A stretch of 64,000 nucleotides of DNA from Agarivorans aestuarii (GTDB lineage: Bacteria; Pseudomonadota; Gammaproteobacteria; Enterobacterales; Celerinatantimonadaceae). The stretch lies in NCBI RefSeq assembly GCF_019670125.1, contig NZ_AP023033.1:3621501-3685500 (forward strand). The letters are read 5' to 3'. The notes beneath the pieces were generated by a model. The model was not told where the DNA came from and made no database searches. It saw only the letters and a program-made list of their open reading frames with translations. The position numbers and the translations under genes were made by a program. Every line of letters starts with the position of its first letter. Position 1 is the stretch's first letter. Positions 54,390-61,230 of this stretch are shown here, piece after piece.

Positions 54390-55223
54390 ATGCTAGCAAT
54401 TAAACAAGTCATGGATGAACAGACAATAGACCAAGCAGCTGAACTCAAACGTTCAATGATTTCGGTAGAAGATCTGTCGTTGGTGTTTAATACCAACGAC
54501 GGCCCAGTAAATGCCCTTTCAAACATTAACTTGAATATTAACGAAGGCGACTTCGTTTCATTTATTGGCCCATCAGGCTGCGGTAAAACCACCCTATTAC
54601 GGGTAATTGCCGACTTAGAACAAGCCACTTCTGGCAGTATCAAAGTAGACGGCACTTCTCCTAAAGACGCCCGACTTAATCGACTTTATGGCTACGTATT
54701 TCAAGCGCCTGGCTTGCTACCGTGGCGCACTATTCAACAAAATTGCGCCCTGCCAATGGAGATATCTGGTCAGTCTGGTGCTCATCAACAAAAGCAGATT
54801 GATAAAAACCTGAAAATGGTTGGCCTACAAGACTTTCACAACAAGTTTCCTTGGCAGCTATCAGGAGGCATGCAACAACGCGCCTCAATAGCCCGTGCTT
54901 TATGCATTAATCCGCAATTGCTGCTAATGGATGAGCCCTTTGGAGCCCTAGATGAAATAACCCGTGACCACATGAACATGGAGTTACTACGCATCTGGCA
55001 GGAAACGCAGAAAACCGTGGTATTTGTCACCCACTCTATCGACGAAGCAGTGCTTCTCTCCACCCATATCGTGGTGATGTCGCCGCGACCAGGGCGAATA
55101 GTAAAAGTGATTGAGAGTCCCTTGCCTAAGTTAAAAACACTCGCATTGCGTGACCAGGGGGCTTTTCATCAGTTGGCTGCCGAAATTCGCAGCGCCCTAG
55201 CCAACGACCATGCCATTGATTAG
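54390..55223 (+). CDS. ABC importer ATP-binding protein (SsuB/ThiZ-like), pyrimidine locus
   Basis: 277 aa with a 25-residue N-terminal extension. Walker A GPSGCGKTT, Q-loop VFQAPGLLPW, signature LSGGMQQRASIARAL, Walker B LLMDEPFGALDE and H-loop VTHSIDEAV are intact. This is the nitrate/sulfonate/thiamine-precursor ATPase subfamily. It drives the two permeases that follow and, being in the dihydropyrimidinase operon, likely helps import pyrimidines. Confidence 0.9.
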   Translation: MLAIKQVMDEQTIDQAAELKRSMISVEDLSLVFNTNDGPVNALSNINLNINEGDFVSFIGPSGCGKTTLLRVIADLEQATSGSIKVDGTSPKDARLNRLYGYVFQAPGLLPWRTIQQNCALPMEISGQSGAHQQKQIDKNLKMVGLQDFHNKFPWQLSGGMQQRASIARALCINPQLLLMDEPFGALDEITRDHMNMELLRIWQETQKTVVFVTHSIDEAVLLSTHIVVMSPRPGRIVKVIESPLPKLKTLALRDQGAFHQLAAEIRSALANDHAID

Positions 55224-55243
55224 ATTCATGGGAGAGTAGTGAT

Positions 55244-56131
55244 ATGAAAAATCTCAATATTGGAGCCAGTTGGCTACCGCTCGCCAGCATGATTTTAGCC
55301 ATTATTAGCATCTGGTATCTGGCAGCGTTGATCATGAATGGTAACCAACTAATCAACCAGCTAGAACGTAAAAAACAGCAGTGGTCATACAGCCAAGTTG
55401 CTAGTGAAGCCTATCAAGTAAAGCGACCCATGCTGCCGGCGCCTCATCAAGTGGCCTTAGAGTTGAAAAAGTCGGTGTTTGATACGTCGGTAAGCTCTAA
55501 GCGATCTTTAGTTCACCATAGCCTAATCACCTTAAATTCCACCATGCTGGGTTTTTTCTTGGGCTCTGTTGTAGGCATTGTTATTGCCATAGGCATTGTT
55601 CATAACAAGACCTTAGAAGCGAGCTTAATGCCTTGGATAATAGCCTCCCAAACCATTCCAATACTCGCTATTGCTCCGATTATTGTGGTGGTATTAGGCG
55701 CGCTAAATATCACCGGGGTGCTACCTAAAGCGGTTATCTCAATGTACTTGTCTTTCTTCCCGGTCACCATTGGTATGGTAAAAGGCTTACGTGCCTCCGA
55801 CACTCTGCATGTTGAACTCATGCGCACCTACAATGCCAGCGCACTGCAAACATTTTGGAAGCTAAGGTGGTATTCGGCGCAACCCTACTTATTTGCCAGT
55901 TTAAAAGTTGCGATTGCGGCCGCATTAGTGGGAGCCATTGTGGCTGAACTCCCCACGGGTGCTCAGGGAGGTTTGGGTTCACGTTTGTTAAGCGGCTCTT
56001 ACTACGGCCAAACGCAACAAATTTGGGCAGCCCTTATCATGGCAGCGCTGCTTGGCTCATTACTGGTATGGATAGTTAACTTAGCAGAAACCGCCTTGCT
56101 AAAACGTCGCGGAGGGCTGAGCAATGCCTAA
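55244..56131 (+). CDS. ABC importer permease 1, pyrimidine locus
   Basis: 295 aa BPD_transp_1 permease. One N-terminal helix, then a soluble linker (residues 40-90, LPAPHQVALELKKSVF), then five helices. The EAA-loop region is seen around GMVKGLRASDTLHVELMRTYNASALQTFWKL. Its end overlaps permease 2 by eight bases, indicating a heterodimeric channel. Substrate inferred from the operon. Confidence 0.88.
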   Translation: MKNLNIGASWLPLASMILAIISIWYLAALIMNGNQLINQLERKKQQWSYSQVASEAYQVKRPMLPAPHQVALELKKSVFDTSVSSKRSLVHHSLITLNSTMLGFFLGSVVGIVIAIGIVHNKTLEASLMPWIIASQTIPILAIAPIIVVVLGALNITGVLPKAVISMYLSFFPVTIGMVKGLRASDTLHVELMRTYNASALQTFWKLRWYSAQPYLFASLKVAIAAALVGAIVAELPTGAQGGLGSRLLSGSYYGQTQQIWAALIMAALLGSLLVWIVNLAETALLKRRGGLSNA

Positions 56132-57086
56132 GTATGTTTTAACTATCGTTTACCTCAGCCTGTTGGCAGGCCAACTAGCCTTAGTAAGCTCCAGTGAGCA
56201 AGGTTTTTATCAACAATCGCCAGGCTTATTAATACTGCTTGCGTTAGCAGCTTATGCCGTTACCGCTTTGCTAAGCCAGCTCACACAGCTTGCCGAGACT
56301 CATCCCACTTACGCGGCAGTTACTAAAGTTCTAGTGCCCAGTTTGTTCGCCTTTATGCTACTGCTTACTTGGCAAAGCATCGTGGTAGGTTTTGCTGTCT
56401 CTGCTGTATTGCTGCCAGCCCCTAGCGCCATTTTTTATAGTTTAGGCAATAACCTTCCGATGTTTTGGGCTGACTTTAAACAAACATATTTAAAGGCGGT
56501 TCTGGCGGGTTACTTTCTTGGTTGCAGCGCTGGCTTCATTGTTGCTCAATTGGCGGTAAAGAGCCGTTTTTTGCGCCTTGGCTTAGTACCTCTAGGTAAC
56601 TTTATGTCGGCGATCCCCATTGTAGGTATCGCGCCTATCATGGTGATGTGGTTTGGTTTTGACTGGCAGTCAAAAGCCGCAGTGATTGTAGTTATGACAT
56701 TTTTCCCAATGTTTATTAATACCCTTGCGGGTTTACAGTCAACCGATGCCATTCATAACGACCTAATGCATACCTACGCTGCTAACAAGTCACAGATTTT
56801 TATTAAAAGCCAACTACCACAGGCTTTGCCCTTCATTTTTAACGCCTTAAAACTCAACTCGACCCTAGCACTGATTGGCGCAATTGTGGCTGAGTTTTTT
56901 GGCACACCTATCGTAGGTATGGGCTTTCGGATTTCTACTGAGGTAGGCCGAATGAACATGGATATGGTTTGGGCCACAATTGTTGTTGCGGCAATTGCTG
57001 GTTCTTTAAGTTATGGAGCTCTGGCTCTGTTGGAAAGATCACTACTGTTTTGGCATCCCTCATTTAGAGGAACACATAAGCGCTAG
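56124..57086 (+). CDS. ABC importer permease 2, pyrimidine locus
   Basis: 320 aa BPD_transp_1 permease with two extra N-terminal helices and a core of five. The motif NTLAGLQSTDAIHNDLMHTY and LPQALPFIFNALK form the coupling EAA-loop region. It differs clearly from permease 1 in sequence and length, so the importer uses two non-identical membrane subunits. It overlaps the first permease gene. Confidence 0.88.
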   Translation: MPKYVLTIVYLSLLAGQLALVSSSEQGFYQQSPGLLILLALAAYAVTALLSQLTQLAETHPTYAAVTKVLVPSLFAFMLLLTWQSIVVGFAVSAVLLPAPSAIFYSLGNNLPMFWADFKQTYLKAVLAGYFLGCSAGFIVAQLAVKSRFLRLGLVPLGNFMSAIPIVGIAPIMVMWFGFDWQSKAAVIVVMTFFPMFINTLAGLQSTDAIHNDLMHTYAANKSQIFIKSQLPQALPFIFNALKLNSTLALIGAIVAEFFGTPIVGMGFRISTEVGRMNMDMVWATIVVAAIAGSLSYGALALLERSLLFWHPSFRGTHKR

Positions 57087-57127
57087 TTTTACACACTCAA
57101 GTATTGTTGCAATAAAGGGAATTAACT

Positions 57128-58132
57128 ATGAATAAGACACTGATTTCATTCGCATCGGGCGCTGCATTACTTGCAGCTAGTTTTGGGACATCTGCAGCAG
57201 AGAAGCTGACTTTACAGCTAAAGTGGGTAACTCAAGCACAGTTTGCTGGATACTACGTAGCGCTAAACAAGGGTTTTTACCAAGACCAGGGAATTGATTT
57301 AACCATTAAACCAGGCGGACCCGACATCGCCCCAGCACAAGTGCTTGCCGGTGGCGGAGCCGACGTAGTTGTCGACTGGCTACCTTCAGCACTAGCAACA
57401 CGAGAAAAAGGCTTACCGCTGGTTAACATAGGGCAGATTTATGGCAAATCGGGCATGATGTTGACCTGTTTGAAATCTAGCGGAATTTCTAGCCCTGCCG
57501 ACTTTAAAGGCAAAACGTTAGGAGTGTGGTTTTTTGGTAACGAGTACCCTTTCTTGAGCTGGATGTCTAAATTAGGCTATGACACAACGGGTGGCGAAGA
57601 TGGAGTTACAGTTCTAAAACAAGGGTTTAATGTAGACCCGATTTTCCAAGGCCAAGCAGATTGTGTTTCAACCATGACTTACAACGAATATGGCCAAGTG
57701 TTAGATGGCGGCTTAAGCAATGAAGAACTGATGCTGTTTAAGTATGAAGAAGAAGGCGTAGCTACTTTAGAAGACGGCTTGTATGTACTAGAAGACAGCT
57801 TAAAAGACAGTAAAAAACTAGCTACTTATGCCAAGTTTTTAAAAGCAACGATTCAAGGCTGGGAATGGGCGGCAGCTAATCCTAAAGAAGCAGGCCTAAT
57901 AGTACTGGATTACGATGATACTGGCGCTCAAACAGAGGAGCACCAAATTCGCATGGCTAACGAAGTAGCCAAGTTACTGGCCAGCAGTGATAAAGGTATT
58001 GGCTACTTAGATCCTGCAGCCTTTGACCGCACTGTGAACGTTCTACTTGATAGTGATTCGACGCCGGTAATCACCAAAAAGCCGCAAGGCGCGTACACTC
58101 ATGCAGTATTCGAAGCCGCGGCAAAACTATAA
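57128..58132 (+). CDS. NMT1/THI5-like substrate-binding protein, pyrimidine locus
   Basis: 334 aa with a signal peptide ending near GTSAA. LQLKWVTQAQFAGYYVALNKG is the NMT1/THI5 signature of binding proteins for pyrimidine-like thiamine precursors, riboflavin or related rings, and GVWFFGNEYPF is also typical. Last gene of the dihydropyrimidinase operon; it presumably binds uracil, thymine or dihydropyrimidines. AAAGGGA precedes the ATG. A ligand such as hydroxymethylpyrimidine is the main alternative. Confidence 0.88.
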   Translation: MNKTLISFASGAALLAASFGTSAAEKLTLQLKWVTQAQFAGYYVALNKGFYQDQGIDLTIKPGGPDIAPAQVLAGGGADVVVDWLPSALATREKGLPLVNIGQIYGKSGMMLTCLKSSGISSPADFKGKTLGVWFFGNEYPFLSWMSKLGYDTTGGEDGVTVLKQGFNVDPIFQGQADCVSTMTYNEYGQVLDGGLSNEELMLFKYEEEGVATLEDGLYVLEDSLKDSKKLATYAKFLKATIQGWEWAAANPKEAGLIVLDYDDTGAQTEEHQIRMANEVAKLLASSDKGIGYLDPAAFDRTVNVLLDSDSTPVITKKPQGAYTHAVFEAAAKL

Positions 58133-58157
58133 AGAAATAATCAGACTTGGCTAATCC

Positions 58158-58181
58158 AAAGGCTGCTTAATGCAGCCTTTT
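58158..58181 (+). terminator. Terminator of the dihydropyrimidinase operon
   Basis: AAAGGCTGC pairs with GCAGCCTTTT around a TTAAT loop, 26 bases after the binding-protein stop. Confidence 0.85.
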
Positions 58182-58210
58182 AACTATCTGCTGGTAACGA
58201 CTTCTCACTG

Positions 58211-58372
58211 ATACCAATCAAACTAAGTAAGTGATCAGAAATAACGCAGGAAAAATACTCGAAACTAAGGCAGGATTTTTCGATAAGTAGTTATTCTACA
58301 ATCAAAAATTCTAACGCAGTTATCGAGTATTTTAACCAGATAGAATGAACAGTTACTTAGTACTATTGGTAT
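58211..58372. repeat. MITE-like inverted-repeat element
   Basis: The left end ATACCAATCAAACTAAGTAA pairs with the right end, whose inverse complement reads ATACCAATAGTACTAAGTAA; 17 of 20 bases match. Inner inverted copies of AATACTCGA-type sequence (58253-58263 and 58321-58331) and an AT-rich centre give a long folded structure of 162 bases. No coding sequence. Ends abut the stop codon of the DUF2937 gene. I recall look-alikes in Shewanella/Vibrio-type genomes, but cannot count copies here. Confidence 0.7.
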
Positions 58373-58881
58373 TAAGACTTAAGTGTCCGCCCCGCCTTTC
58401 TGATGGGCCACATCAGCAGGCCGCCAAACAACAAAGCGGCCAATCCACTATAGGCTAATAATAATGGCTCTAAAGATATACCAGGTTTGAAGTTAGCGAG
58501 TACTTTTTCAAGCGTTTCCCAGCGCTGAGGGCTAAACATGTATTTGGCCTTTTGATAATAAGAGCCTTGCTCAAAGACTATAATGGCTTGGCTCAGCTCC
58601 TCGTATTCATACATGGTTTGCTGTTTTTGCTCGGCGTCTGTGCGCACAGCTAAGTTAGGATTATTCTTAAAGTCATCAATCATCGCGTCAATGCTTGAGT
58701 ATTGGTGCAACTCAGCATTCCGTTGAAAGTTGTCCACTTGCTGTTGCAATACATCATGTTGGCCACTAACAAACTGCAAGTAATGATTACTTAACAGCGG
58801 CAACTGCATAAAGCCCAACAACAGAACCGCAAACAAAACCTTGTCTATGGTATTAACCAACAAACCGCGCCCTCTTAACAA
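58372..58881 (-). CDS. DUF2937 family membrane protein
   Basis: 169 aa. One hydrophobic helix near the N-terminus (KVLFAVLLLGFMQLPLL), a helical soluble middle of about 100 residues, and a second helix near the C-terminus (LLLAYSGLAALLFGGLLMW) followed by a basic tail. This is the DUF2937 layout; function unknown. The start is uncertain: ATG at 58881 has no ribosome-binding site, whereas TTG at 58863 has AGAGGG upstream. Confidence 0.75.
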   Translation of the reverse strand: MLRGRGLLVNTIDKVLFAVLLLGFMQLPLLSNHYLQFVSGQHDVLQQQVDNFQRNAELHQYSSIDAMIDDFKNNPNLAVRTDAEQKQQTMYEYEELSQAIIVFEQGSYYQKAKYMFSPQRWETLEKVLANFKPGISLEPLLLAYSGLAALLFGGLLMWPIRKAGRTLKS

Positions 58882-59050
58882 CCGATGCTAGACAAGAACA
58901 ATAAGCGAAGTCATAGCTTACTTCAAAGCCATTGATTGATAACGCTCACCAATAAGCACTTGAAACAGGATTGTTTGTTTAAGCTATTTGATTGAAGTCC
59001 GATTGGGCTGAATGATGGCACACATAGGGAAAACGCCGGCATCAAAACGT

Positions 59051-59078
59051 AAAAAAGCCGTCACTAGGACGGCTTTTT
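59051..59078. terminator. Bidirectional terminator-like hairpin
   Basis: AAAAAAGCCGTC pairs with GACGGCTTTTT around a short ACTAG loop. No intact gene ends beside it on either strand (the nearest leftward start is at 58881), so it may have belonged to a gene now lost. Confidence 0.75.
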
Positions 59079-59306
59079 CTAATTTGGTACAGAGGCCAGA
59101 CTTTAATAGACAACCTAATCAATTAATTTTATTGATTTAATTTATAGAGCAATAGAATCAGAGTTACTTTGGAACGTTATCACACTATATCTACACCCAA
59201 ATGCTCGTACATTGGGATCATTATACTCGGTTACACCGTATAACTGAAACTGCCCTAGACAGATAGCCGAACCCTAAACTATTAGTTTTAACCGAGGCCT
59301 TTATAG

Positions 59307-59478
59307 AAACTACTAAACACATACGATACAAAAGAAGAAGGTTGGGAAGCGCTAGCCAAGATCGATGAACCTAAACGCCTAGCCAGTGAATTGGATAGTA
59401 GCGAAGTCATTGTTCACAAAGGCAAGCGGTCAACTCCTTAAGGATGCTGGCGAAGACAGTAGTACAAACTCTGAATAA
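59307..59478 (+). pseudogene. Possible gene remnant
   Basis: A 45-codon open stretch without a start codon reads like protein: DTKEEGWEALAKIDEPKRL, then ASELDSSEVIVHKGKRSTP and a stop at 59439-59441. A +1 frame continues LKDAGEDSSTNSE to a stop at 59478. The composition (charged helical, then strand) resembles the C-terminal end of a real protein broken by a frameshift. I do not recognise it. Confidence 0.3.
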
Positions 59479-59691
59479 AGCATAAGAGCGCTCCAGCAAT
59501 GCTGCTTATTACGCGACAGTTTACGAGAAAAGACTCAAGACTTGCTGCAACATCTGCTGTCCAAAAATATTTTGTCGGCCAAAGTCTTATCTTACGTGAC
59601 TGGGCCTTAGTTTCCCCTGTTCAATCGTTTACACGGTTAACCAAAAATGTATAATTCCTCAAAATTGGTTTACCAATGAAATGGAGTTTAG

Positions 59692-59970
59692 ATGACAGCC
59701 CTTACGATTCTTGGATTAATAGCAGCTAGCTGCACCACTTTGTCGTTTGTTCCGCAGGTAATACACATTATTAAGACTAAGAATGTTGCCGGAATTTCAT
59801 TAACCATGTATTCCATATTAACCACAGGCGTAGGTCTGTGGATGATTTACGGCTTCTTAATTCAAGATTTATCGGTGTTTTTAGCCAATATTATTACCTT
59901 TATCCTCGCCTCGTGGGTATTGATCCTCACCATTATTCAGCGTATCAAATCATCTAAAAACGAGGCTTAA
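59692..59970 (+). CDS. SemiSWEET sugar transporter
   Basis: 92 aa with three membrane helices and the PQ-loop signature SFVPQVIHIIKTKNVAGIS in the first helix, as in bacterial SemiSWEETs, which dimerise to form a sugar pore. GGAG lies five bases before the ATG. It is a single gene with no obvious sugar operon next to it, so the substrate is unknown. Confidence 0.9.
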   Translation: MTALTILGLIAASCTTLSFVPQVIHIIKTKNVAGISLTMYSILTTGVGLWMIYGFLIQDLSVFLANIITFILASWVLILTIIQRIKSSKNEA

Positions 59971-60095
59971 TCACCAGTTCAACTATTGCCCCTAATAACG
60001 ATTGTGAAACAGTCTACACTTTAACTTGTCATCTTACGCTACAGTAAGTAACGGCTAACTAAATAAAGACCGCAACAACCAGACGAGGAGCAATA

Positions 60096-60962
60096 GTGAG
60101 ACCGTGGATATTCAGCATTTTATGTCTGTCTAGCTTTTCTTCTCTCGCCGATATCGATGTGTCGATTATTGGTGACCAAGGCACCTTCTCAAATTACCAG
60201 CAATTGCTTGAGCTTAAAGGTGGTGACCCTAGCCAAATTAGTGACTACCAATCGCCCTACTCAGATCGCGCAACCGTAAGCTTGCTGCTGTTAACTCAAG
60301 CCCTTAGTTATAGCGATTTGCAGTATTCGCTCACCTTTGTGACCTCGCCTAATACCGGTCGCAGCCTGCGAGAGTTGAAACAAGGCAATGTGGCAGTTTA
60401 TCAAGCCGATATTTGGGAAAGTGACTTTGATGATAGTACGTACAAGTCGGTGGCTATTATCCCTAAAAATACCTTTGAAAAAGGCTTTTATGTTAACGAC
60501 AATTCCCCTTTGCTCAGCCAAGCTTTAACTCATGAGCAACTTAAAGAATTGCCCATTAGCGTAGGAAGTACTTGGTATCAAGACATAGCCCAGTTACAGC
60601 GTAGTGGCTTTAACAACATAGATAAACTCAACCGTAATCAGTCATTATTTGGCATGTTAAGTAAAGGCAGAATTAACGTTGCCTTTTTAGAGTTCCCTAA
60701 TACCCCAGATCTAGCCATTCATGATAGTTATGGCAGCTTTTACCCGATCCCAAATGTGAAAATAGAGTTTCAAGAAAGTCGTCATTTTATGGTATCGAAG
60801 AAACACCCACACGGCGCTGAAATAGCCCAAGCCATTGATCAAGGCTTAGCTAAAATTATTCGCTTAGGTTTAGTTGATAAAGCCATTCAACAATCGGGGG
60901 TTAAACAACAACGGGTTAGCCACTGGCATGCTTTAGGCGAGCCCTTATTAGAGGCCCAATAA
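60096..60962 (+). CDS. Periplasmic type-2 binding-protein-like protein
   Basis: 288 aa, GTG start with GAGGAG upstream. A short signal peptide (ending near SSLA) is followed by a periplasmic-binding-like fold: DVSIIGDQGTFSNY, then LKQGNVAVYQADIW, LPISVGSTWYQD and GRINVAFLEF, reminiscent of solute-binding proteins of the PBP2 type. No permease or ATPase is adjacent, so it may be a sensor or orphan binding protein. I cannot name a ligand. Confidence 0.6.
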   Translation: MRPWIFSILCLSSFSSLADIDVSIIGDQGTFSNYQQLLELKGGDPSQISDYQSPYSDRATVSLLLLTQALSYSDLQYSLTFVTSPNTGRSLRELKQGNVAVYQADIWESDFDDSTYKSVAIIPKNTFEKGFYVNDNSPLLSQALTHEQLKELPISVGSTWYQDIAQLQRSGFNNIDKLNRNQSLFGMLSKGRINVAFLEFPNTPDLAIHDSYGSFYPIPNVKIEFQESRHFMVSKKHPHGAEIAQAIDQGLAKIIRLGLVDKAIQQSGVKQQRVSHWHALGEPLLEAQ

Positions 60963-61200
60963 GCCACCAGTATCATACCCAAGCATCGCATAGTTAAAAA
61001 CAACGGCAATGCGCTTGTAATTACCTTTAACCAAGCCTTACCTGATTCAGCTATGCAAACCGCCCTGTTGCTCCATCGCCGCCTATCATACTAAGGCCTT
61101 AGCTAGCGGGATTTACAGCAAATCTGAAGATGCGGTAAGCGAACTGCAAGTGATAAAAGAAAAAGCACCAGAAGCCTATCTTGCGCTTCTGGTGCTATAG
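60963..61200 (+). pseudogene. Possible frameshifted gene remnant
   Basis: The frame stays open for 42 codons after the stop codon at 60960-60962: RIVKNNGNALVITFNQALP, then a stop near 61091. An overlapping +1 frame then reads AAYHTKALASGIYSKSEDAVSEL up to a stop near 61200; the GIYSKSEDA pattern resembles a SPOR-type segment. The end overlaps a leftward terminator. Either debris of a lost gene or chance. Confidence 0.25.
61155..61197 (-). terminator. Terminator of the FG-GAP protein gene
   Basis: AGCACCAGAAG pairs with CTTCTGGTGCT (61164-61196). On the minus strand the stem is followed by TTTTTCTTTT. It lies 34 bases after the stop codon at 61231. Confidence 0.85.
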
Positions 61201-61230
61201 CTACACAGGATTATTTAACAAACGAATTCA

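Larger units (their letters stand above)
58882..59691. other. 810-base stretch without an intact gene
   Basis: Contains a terminator-like hairpin at 59051-59078 and a possible coding fragment at 59307-59478 (both listed). The AT-rich part at 59100-59300 shows no feature I can name. The last 60 bases hold the SemiSWEET gene promoter and its GGAG ribosome-binding site. Confidence 0.45.
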
